Below, piece after piece: positions 20,038 through 31,580 of a stretch of 52,000 nt of DNA (position 1 is the stretch's first letter; every line of letters starts with the position of its first letter). The translations under genes and the position numbers were made by a program. Under the pieces are notes generated by a model. The model had not been told where the DNA came from and ran no database searches. It was given only the letters and a program-made list of their open reading frames with translations. The stretch spans positions 1 through 52,000 of the forward strand of contig JADNYV010000244.1 in the NCBI GenBank assembly GCA_015501055.1. Direction: 5' to 3'. Source of the stretch: Mucidula mucida. Its lineage: Eukaryota; Basidiomycota; Agaricomycetes; Agaricales; Physalacriaceae.

Positions 20038-21306
20038 ATGCCAGACACCTCTCCGCCACTTGAGCTCGTCGACTTGATTATCCAGAATCTTTCCGGTGAT
20101 ACATATGCTCTGCGGAGATGCGCTTTGGTATCGCGGACCTGGTCGGAACTTGGTCAACGCGCTCTATTCCGCGACGCCCAGCTGGATCTCCGCACCTCCA
20201 ACAAGATGGCCAAAGTGCTTGACGACCTCACATCCATGCCCCATCTCCGGACACTCGTCCGCGCCGTGACAGTCCCCGAACGCTGCACTGACAATTATAT
20301 TCCACCACCTGGCCACATGTCTCGCCTCGCATCTGTGCTTTCACTTCTTCCCAATCTTACAAAAGTCGCGTTTTGCGAGCACGTTGGCTCCGACGACCAG
20401 GTTGCCACCCAGTCCTATCTTGACCTGATCCCAAATGTCTTGGGAAACGCGCCTCTTGTCGAGCTTGATATCGTCATTTATTCCGTCGAAGCCTTTCAGC
20501 ATCTTTTTGGGATCCTAGCAGGGACGAATATCAAGCGGGTCACTTTGGCAGGTATCGTTAGCTGTCGCAAGGTGAACTTGGAGGCGACACGCCAGCGCTT
20601 GCATATTCCCTCGCTAGAATGCATCCGCTACAAAGTCGACGGCGATCTACGGGAGGAAATGCACCGTTGCCTCATGCATGATTTTGACATCCCCAACCTG
20701 AAGCAGTGTGAGATTAGCATGGACAATGCGGATCATTTATCGCGTTGGCAGGGCACCCTGCGTCAAGGATTCCTTCCAGTTGGGGTGGTTAGATTGGAGC
20801 TAGTGTTTTGTACGTCGCAATCGTTAAGTATTCCGATTTTGGATCTAAACACGGCTTCAGGCATTCCGTTTTTTTTTGTGTATATTGAATCTCCCGACCT
20901 AGATGGATGGAACCCCCTCGTGTTTAACAGTCTTCCCGCATACCGTCCCATCGCGCTTGCCGGTCTCTACTTCCATCATGTACATCTGAAGGCCACCTCG
21001 GACTCTGTCAGTGAGATACGCAAGCACATCGAGTGGTGGTCTTCCGCGTTTCGTGCCCTTTCTGCCGACTCAGACGCGAGGCTACACTTCACGGAGCTTA
21101 CGTTCACGTTTAATGTCTTGAAGAGCTTTGATGCGCTCAAATCAGCATACCGGTTGCTAGATAACAGTCTAGCGCATTCGATGTTCAGCGCTGTTCGACG
21201 CATCCATTTTGAGGATAGCGAGGGGTTTATTGCTGAGGCCCTCGCTGACAAAATGCGCCTTGCTTTGCCTCAACTGGAAAGCCGCGGTGTTCTTTCTTTG
21301 GTCTAG
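20038..21306 (+). CDS. F-box protein 4
   Basis: Sister of F-box protein 3 and probably an SCF adaptor. One open frame of 422 codons. Positions 20810-20860 (GTACGT..CTAAAC..TTCAG, 51 nt, stop-free, multiple of three) match the family intron, so the mature protein is probably 405 aa. F-box-like domain at residues about 4-48 (LELVDLIIQNLSGD, CALVSRTWSEL), LRR-like LLPNLTKVAF and DLIPNVLGNAPLVELD, then IEWWSSAFRALS and a terminal LPQLESRGVLSLV. The 3' three quarters of this gene and 1.2 kb beyond are repeated in inverted form at 42569-44821. No breaking mutation is seen here. Confidence 0.87.
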   Translation: MPDTSPPLELVDLIIQNLSGDTYALRRCALVSRTWSELGQRALFRDAQLDLRTSNKMAKVLDDLTSMPHLRTLVRAVTVPERCTDNYIPPPGHMSRLASVLSLLPNLTKVAFCEHVGSDDQVATQSYLDLIPNVLGNAPLVELDIVIYSVEAFQHLFGILAGTNIKRVTLAGIVSCRKVNLEATRQRLHIPSLECIRYKVDGDLREEMHRCLMHDFDIPNLKQCEISMDNADHLSRWQGTLRQGFLPVGVVRLELVFCTSQSLSIPILDLNTASGIPFFFVYIESPDLDGWNPLVFNSLPAYRPIALAGLYFHHVHLKATSDSVSEIRKHIEWWSSAFRALSADSDARLHFTELTFTFNVLKSFDALKSAYRLLDNSLAHSMFSAVRRIHFEDSEGFIAEALADKMRLALPQLESRGVLSLV

Positions 21307-22546
21307 GGTGGCCTGGGGGGGAAGCAGGAGGAAAAGGAGATTTCATGGTACCCAGTATAATGGATGGCTGATAACTGCTAATAAAACGATATGTGCACGA
21401 GAGCTCGAATTTGATGCTATGATTAGTCTGTGTAGTACATTCTCTTTAAAGGAAACACAGGTAACAGAAGGTATGACAGTGGGTGTGAGTATAGAAGAGA
21501 CCTTAGTGGTAACAGAGAGGCAATGTCCATAGTATCATAGCAGAACCTTTCAAAAGGGATCTTCATTCCACCATCAACGACTAGACTACCGGGGCCTTCA
21601 CTGCGCGTGCCTCTTCACGATTTCCAGAACCTTGGCAAGCGCTTTTTCTTCCTCTGCATTCGCCTTCACCGCCAAGTTCCGATACGCGAAAGTAAACGAT
21701 CAGACTGTGGGTCATGAAGATCACCCTTTGGGACGGGCACGTCAGATTGTTGAACTGGTCGGCGGAATGCACATGGGAGGTCCCATCGGCGTGCTTGGGG
21801 TGAACGCGCTCGGTGGTTGGTATTGAACGGGAGCGACCTGAATCGGAAGTGGCGGGGGTTGAGCGTGTGCAGGCTCGGGATTTGGCGTCGTTCCCTTGGT
21901 TCTAGTAAGAGGCCATTGAAGTCTTTGCCAGCAAAGTCCGCGTAGTTATTCTAGTACGCTCTGTAGATGATCCCGAAGCTTGGGGCGCGCTTGTACGCGA
22001 CACGGCGGGAATAAAGAATGGACGAGGAATCTACAAAGATTTCCACGGCGAAAGAGAATGAGGGGAGCGCAGGTAGTCGATGGTGAGATACAAAGAGCGC
22101 GCAAGCGCTCTCGCTAGCCCAAAGCCGATGATGTGGAGCGTGCTTTCCGCGAACAATGGCACAAGTATCCAATTCGAGCTATTTGGTCAAGCTGAGGCCA
22201 ACGATAGAACACCATATAAAGCCGCACAGCGCACCACGAGGAGTAGTTTGAGGCGATAAATGCGAAACATTGCTGGTACTTTGAGAATCATCGAAGTGTG
22301 GCGATAATCTTCAAAAGTTGAGCGGAAGCGCTATTTCAATTGATCAAAAGGGCTTACCGTTATACGGATCACATCTTTTAGGCGAACCTACTGCACAGAA
22401 GCGATATTGACCTCCCCGCCGTTCTCTGTTTCTTTGACTGCAGTCCTTTCCTTAGTCTGATAAGTCACTTAACCGGCGCCGAAGCTTGAAGCGTGGAGAT
22501 GCGAGTCATGTCGCATCCGAGAAATCCGGAAGAGACGTGTCCTTGA
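20295..22546 (+). repeat. Source arm of a 2.25-kb inverted duplication
   Basis: This stretch from within F-box gene 4 to the decayed downstream gene recurs reverse-complemented at 42569-44821. The protein copies differ at 5 of 329 residues, and non-coding parts are also closely similar. Confidence 0.9.
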
Positions 22547-22764
22547 TTCCGATGAGTGGGAAATTTAACGAGCACAGACGTAGAGCAATGTTTGTCGAGC
22601 TCCGTGCGCGCCCTTACCCAGGTGGCTGATCCAACCTCCAGTCCGGCAATGTGCACCGTGTAGTCTCGATACCCGACTTTATAGGGAAGGGAAGACAATC
22701 GTTCCCTTCTATTATAAAACAACCACTGTGTACAGCTACGTAGCACGGTCATAATATCATTCAA
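21560..22764 (-). pseudogene. Decayed unrecognised gene downstream of F-box gene 4
   Basis: From ATG 22764 the minus strand reads about 99 codons, including YRDYTVHIAGLEVGSATW and a CDMTRISTLQASAP end. A possible intron (GTTAAGT..CTGCAG) follows. Further down, frames with a Pro-rich part (PPPLPIQVAPVQYQPPSA) and GDLHDPQSDRLLSRI resemble the gene after F-box 3. Stops and frame changes prevent one coherent model. No family was recognised. It is convergent with F-box gene 4. Confidence 0.4.
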
Positions 22765-23167
22765 CCAAGCAAAATGGGCGATACTTACAGCGGCTCTATC
22801 GCTTTCAATTGGTCGCTGGATGGAACGCCGTGGAACAGGATAAAGGCTTCGTCCTTCCGGGTTGTCTATAGTACTCCTTTGGCAATCGATCGAAGTGCTG
22901 AGAGTTTGACCATCAGTATGTTATGCACGGATGGCTCGGAAATGGGTTTTAGCGTAAGAGAGGCGCGCGCCGCCAAACACTGCCAAATATCGCGTCGCCT
23001 TTTCTCTTTCAACGCAAACTTTCGCTTCCAAAGACACTCCTGTTCAGCCTCCTCCAGGGCACAGAACGTTCGGTCTCTGACGCGCCAGCCCTCTTTTCAA
23101 GGTAAATTAACTTTGATCCTGCTGTGCACATATTCAAGGCCAACTGATTGCTTCCTAGTATTCCGCC

Positions 23168-24413
23168 ATGCCACTCATACCTACCTTCCTCCCACCTGAA
23201 CTCGTGGCCTTGATCATTGAGCATGTTTCCAGGGACACAGACGACCTGCGGAGCTGCGCGCTCGTATCGCGGACCTGGTCGGACTTTAGTCAACGCGCTC
23301 TATTCCGCAACACCCATGTGCATCTCTACTTTGGCATCGACAAGAAGGTGGACCGACTGCTTGATGATCTCATATCCATTCCCCATCTTCAGACGCTCGT
23401 GGACGCCGTGAGAGTCGGTCAATACTGCTATTACGAGGCCATACCCACCCACATGTCTTGCCTCGCATCTGTGTTGGCCCTTCTCCCAAATCTTAAGAAG
23501 CTCGCCTTCAAAGGGGGGGACGACAATGACACGTCTGTAACCCCATCATATCTCAATTTGATTCCCACTGTCTTACCAAACGCGCCTCTTGTCGAGCTTA
23601 ATATCGACGTCTCTTCCGCTGAATGCCTCAGACATGTTTTTGTCATTTTAGCAGGGACAAACGTCAAGCGAGTTAGTGTTTATGGTAACGCTGGCCGCAA
23701 AGTGGAGTCGACCGGCACACACAAGCGCATTTATCTTCCCGCGCTAGAGCGCATCTGCTTTGGAGTTGACAATGCACAGGAGGAATGCTACAATTACCTT
23801 GCACATGAATTGGACCTTCCCAACCTGAAGCAGTGCGAAATCAACACGGGAATCCCGATAGGTTTATTACGTTGGCGGAACGTATTGCTTCGAGGATTTC
23901 CTCCTCTCGAGGTGTTCAAATTGGAATTGGCAGACAGTACGTTGAAAATTGTTGCTTTTTCTGATGATATCTGAATCTAACCCACTGGCACTTGAAGACT
24001 TCCCTCATCTGGTCACATATAGAGCGAGAGTGATGCCTGAAGCAGATAGTGTTTTCCGTCCACTGCCACTTGCTGGTCTGCCATTCCAACACGTACACTT
24101 GAGCATAACTTGCTCCGGAGACCTTGACGAGATCGTCGAGTGGTGGGCTTCCACATTTCGTGCCCTGTCCGACTCCAAAGCGACCATCCATTTCACAAAG
24201 CTCACGTTGTCGTTCATTGACCTCCCAGAGATCGTGAATCTTGAATCGGCATGTCAATTGCTTGATGACAGCCTAGCGCATCCGATGTTTAGCGCCGTTC
24301 GAGACATCCATTTTGAGGATAGCGAGGGGTTCCCCCCCGAGGCAATCCTCGCCGACATAATACGCTGTTCCTTTCCTCAACTTGCAAGTCGTGGTGTGCT
24401 TCGTTTGGTTTAG
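23168..24413 (+). CDS. F-box protein 5 (two coding exons)
   Basis: Most divergent full paralogue. Exons 23168-23936 and 23998-24413, joined by a 61-nt phase-1 intron (GTACGT..CTAACC..TTGAAG), give 394 aa. F-box-like domain at residues about 7-50 (LPPELVALI, CALVSRTWSDFSQRALF). The middle has LLPNLKKLAF and NLIPTVLPNAPLVELN. The second exon has FRPLPLAGLPFQHVHLS, IVEWWASTFRALS and LPQL-like LASRGVLRLV at the end. A 5'-UTR intron at 23102-23158 precedes the ATG; the inverted-repeat promoter block of the other members was not found. Likely SCF ubiquitin-ligase substrate adaptor, substrate unknown. Confidence 0.85.
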
Positions 24414-25291
24414 GGTGCTCCGGTTGGTAGTAGAGAAAACGGGCAGTTTCGACGAAACCAACCTCCTCGTAACAGCTAATCGTCGATAAACATGTGTATC
24501 GAAATTGGGTAGTAGGTGTCCTCAATGACGACCGTAGCTTTCGATATGTCTGACCATGAGAGCTCGACTATGATGATAAAATAGGCCGTACGTTCTACGT
24601 GAGATACACATGGGCGAGGGTACATTTTATTTGAACCCTGCCATCCTGGTGCTTGACGTCGAGCTAGATAGTAGCGTTCTTCGCGCCCTACGCGTGTGTT
24701 CTATATTACTGGCCGCTATCAACGTTGTGATTTGCTATCGGCGTAGCTGCACGTACCTGTCAGAGATCAAACTAGTAGATCACTCGGGGCACTCATTGCT
24801 TATCATTTTGCCTGTTCAAGAGACCCCACCGAATGCCGATCCATCAGCAACTGTGACGCCACGATTGGACGAAAGTATTTACTCTACAGCGACATGGTCT
24901 CCAACGCCTCAGAGTTCCCTTTGATCGATTAGTATGAGCTCTCAAAAGTCCCAAATACACAGGAGGATTCCTGGGGCGTGCCGCGTAACTGGCTCTTCCT
25001 TGCGTCAGCCTATTGCAGATAGAGTACACGACCTGAAAGCAACCTGAACGTGAATAGAATGTCACCTCGCTCATCATGATGGGTTAAGTGTGGCGGATAA
25101 GAATTGTGCACGGGGCCACACGCCGCATGCGATCCCAATGCTGTTAGCACAATTTTACCAACACGAATTTACGTTTCCCCGGTTCCTCTGTGGTACCGTG
25201 TCATTTATTGACTTCCTTAGTTACTTCCTTCCCGCTGTCGTTGTAGATTGTTCTTGAATTAGCATAGTGGTATTAGTAGAACTGCATATAA
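24414..25291. other. No supported gene
   Basis: The open frame at 24610-24924 (104 codons) has hydrophobic stretches but no recognisable family or paralogue. A TATAAA-like CATATAAATG lies at the right edge (25285-25294). Confidence 0.4.
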
Positions 25292-25628
25292 ATGCCTGTG
25301 CTCTTGAACGTTTCCACTCAGCTCCTCACGGGCCTGCTTTTGATCAGGTTAGCATCCCAACATGTATAATTCAAACTCACCCCCGTTTTCTCCTAGAAAC
25401 TACCAACCTACCAACTGTGCAGGCTTTGTCATTGCCAGGAATCCCGGCGTGACCGCGGGTTCGTGCGTCTCCCTCATCAGCGGCGGCTCTGCAAAGTCCG
25501 TCAGCTACTCCGGTGTCCCCAACCACGCCAGTTACTACTCGTCTGGCGGCTCGCATGATGTCTGCACCAATGGCCCGACTATTGTCACTGGAAGCGGCTC
25601 TGGATGTGCCACTGCGCCCGCTGGGTAA
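25292..25628 (+). CDS. Small cysteine-rich, possibly secreted protein
   Basis: A first exon from ATG 25292 (MPVLLNVSTQLLTGLLLI, hydrophobic and signal-like) can be spliced through GTTAGC..CTCCTAG to NYQPTNCAGFVIARNPG. The frame continues with four spaced Cys, SGGSAKSVSYSG and ATAPAG. The pattern is that of the small Cys-rich secreted proteins of agaricomycetes (family impression, not a domain match). Two doubts: the upstream ATG overlaps a TATAAAT box and may lie before the transcription start, with ATG 25362 as the alternative; and GGGTAAGC at the end may be a splice donor rather than a stop, so the last residues are unsure. Confidence 0.45.
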
Positions 25629-26448
25629 GCTTTCTGACTCAGTGACAATCGAAGAATGAGTTAACAACTTTGCATGGGTGTAACTTCGACCTCAAGAGCT
25701 TCAGTTTCTCGTAAATTGCCGGCCCAAGCAACCAGTCGCGTGCCGATTCCTCGTGTACCAGATTGAGATCTTTGTCCAAGTCGAAGTAAATCTATTCATT
25801 GAGTATCTCGATGTCGGTGTGAGTCTAAGCGGCGTCGTCTTGGACATACACAACGATGTGTCATCATGTATCCATGATAATATCGCCCTCTCCTAAGATA
25901 GAAGTCCTAGGAATGACAATCTGTACGGACATACCGTGGATGAAATCGAATCCTAGGCAGCTCAAGACGTCGGGAGTACTGTTACATTACTAGCAGCATT
26001 CAGTGGGACATTATCGTTGCGACCGATAGCATAGTCGCGGCCTGTCAAAAGTAATCCAGTAGAGGCGGCAGCCTGTGGCGAACAAGAATAACAGCACAGC
26101 ATAGGCTATGAAGCATGTAAGTACTCACCCCAGGTTCATGACACCTCTACTGATGAAAGCTACAAGCTTGACCAGTGGGGCGAGTTGGCAACATGCGGAG
26201 ACAGAATGTGGTGTAGAAAGAACTTCAAAAGACCCGGAAAATGAAGAATCGTGGTATAAAAATGCAGATGTGGTAGGCGTACAATGAGAGAATGCTATAG
26301 GGAAGATGCATATCGATGTAGTGTAGTGTGGTGTACAACATGAATATTTATGATGTATGCAGATAAAAAAATGAAAGGATTGTGAAGGTATAGGATGGGA
26401 TGATGCAAAACGATGTCGGAGTAATGTAGTGATCATGAATGTATGCGC
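25629..26448. other. No supported gene
   Basis: May hold a last exon of the upstream gene. Otherwise only short frames; the region 26125-26436 is low-complexity (AT/TG rich). Confidence 0.4.
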
Positions 26449-27648
26449 CTAGTAAAACCAGAAACGGGACAACCAATTGCTCTTCTGCCGCTTCGGGCTT
26501 GCCTGGGAGGGCACGTCCGCGTCATCATCGATTGGCAGCGAGCGCTTTCCAGAGACACCGTCCTTCGAGGAGCTAGAGGCATCTGAGGATCCATCGACGA
26601 CCTGATACGCAGGTAGGCTCAGAGCCTCGGATAATATAGGTGTGACAGTGATAGTAGAGGATTGGGAGGGAACTGAATCGGCAGGCAGGATGGTGGGGAT
26701 GTTTATGATGAGGGGCTCAGAAACAGTGGAGGGATCGCAAGAGCCGTCAGCCTCAGCGACTTTGATGCCCAAATGGCCTGTGTGTCCAGCCTGCTCTGCC
26801 AGGCCGGCGGCGGCTTCGATGACCTCCGTTGACACGTCGGTCGTAATCGAAGCAACACCGCCTACTCCTGCACCAGTAAGCGAGGGAGGGTCAACGATGT
26901 CATTCAAGGAACCTGGCAAGCAATCAGAGATTACAGCGCCTTCACTATCAGCACGTTCAGGAGTGCCCTCGCTGACTAGCACTGCAACCTCAGCTTCCGG
27001 CGCGTCGTTCATGATTGAAGAGACCACGTCGCAATCGCCTAGGACCTCTACATCGAGTTGCATTGGCTCAGAAACGCTCTCAGCGTTGTCGTCTGAGGGG
27101 CCGGGGGAGCTCTCAGTCAAAGAGACTGTAGCGTCAGCGTCTGCGGCCTGCCTCGACGGTCCAGCGTTGCCTCCAACTGGGGCCACAGCCACAGAATCCG
27201 ATGCGTCGCCGCCATTCAGAGTAGAAGCACTGACAGCTGCCACGCCAACCCCTGCACTTGCCTCAGGCCTAAGAAGATCCTCAACGATTTTCCTATGCCA
27301 GGCAACAATGGCTTCCGGCGGGATGTCACAGAATGCGGCGTTAATCTTTCTGCGGATCGTCTCAAGGGAAGGGTCCAGGCGAAATGAAAGAAAGACCGTG
27401 TAGAGTTCGTTTGCGCCGACGATGCGCCGACGCCTATGCACAAGGCCGAGTTTCGTGTGGGACGTCCCCGTCGCGTAGCGTAGCATGTTGGGCGAGAAAT
27501 CAATGACACGGTCATGTTTGAAATGTCGGATGAGCATCTGTATTTCGAGTCGCGAGAGCATAGCGGAATTGTGTAGGTCGGCGACCGCTTTGGCAGCTTC
27601 TTGGACGACGAGAGGATGGCTGTTGATAACACGATACGGCTTCGCCAT
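26449..27648 (-). CDS. Unrecognised 399-aa protein (copy A)
   Basis: An uninterrupted frame from ATG 27648 (MAKPYRV). A 46-nt 5'-UTR intron (27655-27700, GTGCGT..CTAAC..GCAG) just before it supports this start over the upstream ATG at 27702. Residues 1-130 are basic and helical (VVQEAAKAVADLHNSAMLSR, LVHRRRRIVGANELYTVFLS). The middle is acidic and Ala/Ser-rich with no visible fold. The end is a possible nuclear signal (SPKRQKSNW) and an aromatic tail (SRFWFY). The N-terminal part is repeated in the broken copy B at 28945-29412. A nuclear role is only a guess from the basic segments. Confidence 0.7.
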   Translation of the reverse strand: MAKPYRVINSHPLVVQEAAKAVADLHNSAMLSRLEIQMLIRHFKHDRVIDFSPNMLRYATGTSHTKLGLVHRRRRIVGANELYTVFLSFRLDPSLETIRRKINAAFCDIPPEAIVAWHRKIVEDLLRPEASAGVGVAAVSASTLNGGDASDSVAVAPVGGNAGPSRQAADADATVSLTESSPGPSDDNAESVSEPMQLDVEVLGDCDVVSSIMNDAPEAEVAVLVSEGTPERADSEGAVISDCLPGSLNDIVDPPSLTGAGVGGVASITTDVSTEVIEAAAGLAEQAGHTGHLGIKVAEADGSCDPSTVSEPLIINIPTILPADSVPSQSSTITVTPILSEALSLPAYQVVDGSSDASSSSKDGVSGKRSLPIDDDADVPSQASPKRQKSNWLSRFWFY

Positions 27649-28907
27649 GATGAACTGCGAAATATAAGTTAGGCGATGTGGAAAAAAAGATGATACGCAC
27701 AAGAGCGGTCTAGGGATGGTCGTCGTAGTGAGAGGGAGAAGGAGAGATGCGGCTTATCTAACTTTGATCACCCGATGCGTGCAGATCAAAAAGGTGTGAT
27801 AGTTTGTGCGAAGGATAGTTTGTCAACAGTGTGTTCCACTTGTCTATATTGACTATGGCTGCCCACAGAGAGTTTTGCAGTGGGTACATAGCAGTACTTG
27901 CACTCAATAGAACTGCTGCGAAAGCAGCATGTTCTTGAAAACAGCCTAGATGGAGTACTTGTTACAAGGCTCAGAGCACAGTTCCTCCACGCTGAACCTG
28001 TTTTGTTTATTGGTCTCCGTGAGGAGTGCGTGCTCTCCTTTTCATAAATAAAGGACACAGTGATCAAGATCATCGGCCAGAGGAGGCGGAAAGCCGTCTG
28101 GTGCGCGGTACTTACGGTAGAATTGCTCCGCTGTGCCGTCATTACTGGATAGAGAGTAACACTACAAGTGACAGGCATTGAGGCAGACTTTCGGAAGCCG
28201 AGCCGTGCGCAGCGGTGATGCCCATTTACGGATGACCTTCCTTACTCCGTTCCACCACCTCAGAAATTACACTGTCCTATGTTGCCTCATTGAACTTCGA
28301 CGTACATGACTTCTTGGCTAAATAAGGCGACTCGTATGTCAAATCTAAAGGAATATAGCCGGGGGTTTCGGACTGAATCCAGTACGTAGACCTGCTTGCT
28401 GAACGACGTACACTAATTAATCCAAAAGGTGTACTTTTCGCATGGCCTTGCGAACGACCATTCTTCGCATTCAACGGCAGATTTTTTTGCGCTGTTTCTC
28501 TTGATGCATTTTAAGACAGGCAGAAAGGAGGGATGGCGGTATCGACGCGAATCGAGGATGGACCAGGGCACCATTCTTTGGACCACTTAGCAAGCTTTAT
28601 TACAGCATGCGTTCGTTAAATTGTTTGCTTTCAAACGTCCTGAAGCGAATATAGGAAAATGGCCATTGGCGCCCAATCGACGTTCAGCGGTGCATGTACA
28701 CGCGCCAACGCCAATAAACTGGTCTTCCCTCAGTCCTCCTTGACCGCCATCAAAGGGTGTTAGCATCCGTCATGCCCGTCCGCCAGCCACGATCCAGCAT
28801 ACGACGGACGTCCCGATCATTCTTGGAACGCGTGTCCGGAAGTCTGTGTAGTGTTAGTCGCAAGTCAGACCCAGACTTGTTGGCCTTTGGCTAGCAGCGG
28901 CGGATGA
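27150..28907. repeat. Tandem duplication unit A
   Basis: Matches unit B (28945-30728) in the same orientation: the N-terminal half of the 399-aa gene, AGACTTTCGGAAGCCGAGCC near 28187, AATATAGGAAAAT near 28650 and GGAAGTCTGTGTAG near 28840. The offset is about 1.8 kb. Confidence 0.75.
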
Positions 28908-28944
28908 AGGCATTGCGGCGCTCTTAGTGTCTGCCTGGCTTGTC

Positions 28945-29412
28945 GACCCGACGGCGCCTTTGACTGGCGCTACATCTGGGGCGTCGCCGCCATTCGGAGT
29001 AGACGCTCCGACAACCGCTACTCCGACCCCTGCACTCGCCTCGAGCCTGAAAATATCCTCAACGATTTGACAATGGCTTCCGGCGGGATGTCGCAGAACG
29101 CGGTATTGATTTTTTTTGTAACACGGGGACTGAGGAGTGAAGTCTGAATGAGAGGAAGACGTTGTGCAGCTTGTCTGCGCAGACGATGCGCCGACCTCTG
29201 TGGACGAGGCCTTTCAAGTAGCGAGTTCCGGTCGCAAAGGGTGCCATCTTTGGGGAATAGATAATGTCATCGTGGCCAAATTTGACAGCTCGAATTAATT
29301 CGTTGATTTCGCTTCGCGAGAGCATAGACGAGCAGTAAAATTCGGCGACCGCCTTGGCAGCTTCTTGGACGACGGGAGTATGGATGCTGAGAGCGCGACA
29401 CGCTTGGGACAC
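28945..29412 (-). pseudogene. Broken copy B of the 399-aa gene
   Basis: Aligns with residues 1 to about 145 of copy A (VVQEAAKAVAEFYCSSMLSR; LVHRGRRIVCADKLHNVFLS). The start codon is GTG (29410-29412) where copy A has ATG. An A-run near 29112 shifts the frame, and a short deletion follows where copy A has AWHRK. The C-terminal two thirds are missing. Confidence 0.7.
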
Positions 29413-30728
29413 GATAAACTGTGGAATATAAGTTGGGCGATGTGGAAAATAAGACGATACACACACGATAGTGTGGTTGTAGTGAGAGGGAGAAGGAGGA
29501 GAGATGGCTTATCTAAGTTTGATCACCGGATTCTTTTGACATCAAAAAGTTCTGATAGTTTGTGGGCGTCGAGGATAGTATGTGGATAGTACGTTTCACT
29601 TGTCTGTACGCGACTAGGTCTGCTCACAATGAGTTTCTAGGGGTACGTCGCAGTACTTTCACTCAATGGAACACGAACATATTAATAGCTCTACTACTTC
29701 AAGAAGCAGTATGTTCCCAAGGACAGCCTTGTAGTGCTTACTTGTTACAGTGCTTAGAGCTCAGTTTCTGCAGGCTCGAGTTGTTCTGTTTATTGGTCTC
29801 CATGAGGAGTGTATACTCTCCTTTTCATGCATACAGGACTACAGTGATCAAGATCGCCGGCGGCAAGAGGCGGAACGCCTTCTGTTGCGCGGTACTATAG
29901 ACTTGAGTGAACTATAGACTTCTTCCGCTGTGCCGTCATTATGCCTGAATACAGACTAGATACAGGCAGACTTTCGGAAGCCGAGCCGTGCGCGGCGGTG
30001 ATGCCCATTTACGGATGACCCTCCTTACTCCATTCCGCCATGACACGCCCTCGAAAAACTGCACTGCACTACTGTACCACTTTGAACAGCGACGTATACG
30101 ACTTGCTGGGGTGATAGAAGACGACTTGTCCATCAAATTGGAAGGACTATAGCAGGGTATGGGGCGGGGCAGCCTGTGGCATGCCATACATGGAGAACAA
30201 TATTTCGGGTTGTATCCAGTACGTAGGCCTGTTTGCTGAACGACGCACCCTAATCGATTCCCAGGTGTACCTTTCGCAAAGGACCATTTACCGCGTTCAA
30301 CGGCAGATTTCTTCGCGCTGTTTCTATTGATGCGGTTCAACACGCGCAGAAAGGAGGCCGTATCGACGCGAAAGGACCAGGACCGCTTGGCAAGTTTTAT
30401 TGCATAGTGCGTTCGTTGAATTGTTTTCTTTCAAACGTCCTGAGGCGAATATAGGAAAATAGGCATTCAGCCCCCACGCAGTATCGACGATCAGCTCTGA
30501 ATGTACACGTCTGGGACGCGCCAACGTTCATACGTTGGTCCTCCTTCAATCATCCCTGGCCAATATTAACGGGAGTTAGCATCCATCATGCTCGTCCGCC
30601 AGTCACGATCCAACATACAAGGCACAACGGACGTCGGGCTCGTTCGTGGAACGCGTATCCGGAAGTCTGTGTAGGTTTAGTCTCAAGTCAGACTCGGGCT
30701 TGTTGTCCTTTGGCTAGCAGCGGTCGTC
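28945..30728. repeat. Tandem duplication unit B
   Basis: The second unit; see 27150-28907. The match runs through about 30728 and ends at TTTGGCTAGCAGCGG. Beyond the broken gene copy, no open gene is supported inside it. Confidence 0.75.
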
Positions 30729-31580
30729 GTCGTCAATGTAGGAGCACGCTCTCGGATCTTTGCAGCCGACGACAGAATCCTCCGTCATCCCGCTAAAGCC
30801 CTTCCCCCCATTACGAGTTAGCTGCATTTTGCTCACGAGTCGTAGGTACTTGAAGGCCCTCTTCACCACGCTTGCTACCAACCAGCGAACATCTCTGCGA
30901 CAATCCCCGTATGTCCCACCTGATTTGCACTGGCAGCACGTCTCACGCCCATGCGGCGTGGTAGGGAACTACGACATTAGGGGATTCACACGCCTTGCAT
31001 GCAAAGCCAGAGGCCGTCGCCGCAGGAAGCGCGGCATGAAGTAAGGACTGCTTTTGCTTGCGTACCAGTGAATTGACTCCAAGCTTTCCAGATATGTTAC
31101 TTCCTTTGTCTAGATTCTGCAACACGACCTAACTGCGACTGCTCAAAAAAACTCATCTCATCAGCTGGCGATGAGAATGTCGCTGGGCAGGTTGGTATGG
31201 CATCATTGTTTCGACTGCGTCTCTCCTGGTACTGACTCCAAGTTTTATCAGGACGCAGTTTTCATTCGGGGAGATCGATGAGCAGCATGTCTACACGCTC
31301 CCATCATTTGATGATGGGTTGACATTGGTACAGTAGCTTGAGTGACTGCGTCTGATCTGGTACTGACTCCTATTTATTAAGAGGACGCGCTCGCAACGAC
31401 CGTCAGCTTCAGCGGACATCCGAGTCCGCATGTTATCGCCACGATTAATGTCAGGCCTAATACATCTGTGGACACCTCGACCATCACGTTTGCGACCAAT
31501 TCCTGTCCCGAACTTCTTCAATATCATACGCCAACGAGTATATTCAAAATTTATATTCATACATTCTTCTCTTTCTCTAA
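30729..31580. other. No supported gene; short direct repeat
   Basis: GACTGCGTCT..TGGTACTGACTCC occurs at 31213 and 31344, followed by GGACGC in both. The frame at 30760-31044 (94 codons, Arg-rich end) has no paralogue or domain. Confidence 0.4.

Noticed and set aside
22774..23199. 141-codon plus-strand ORF upstream of F-box gene 5
   Set aside because: The first 60 codons look protein-like, but the frame runs on into the UTR intron of gene 5 and its start is only 9 bp from a divergent ATG. No family or second copy supports it.
26642..27403. 253-codon plus-strand ORF
   Set aside because: It is antisense to the 399-aa gene, which has a UTR intron, a paralogue and better composition.
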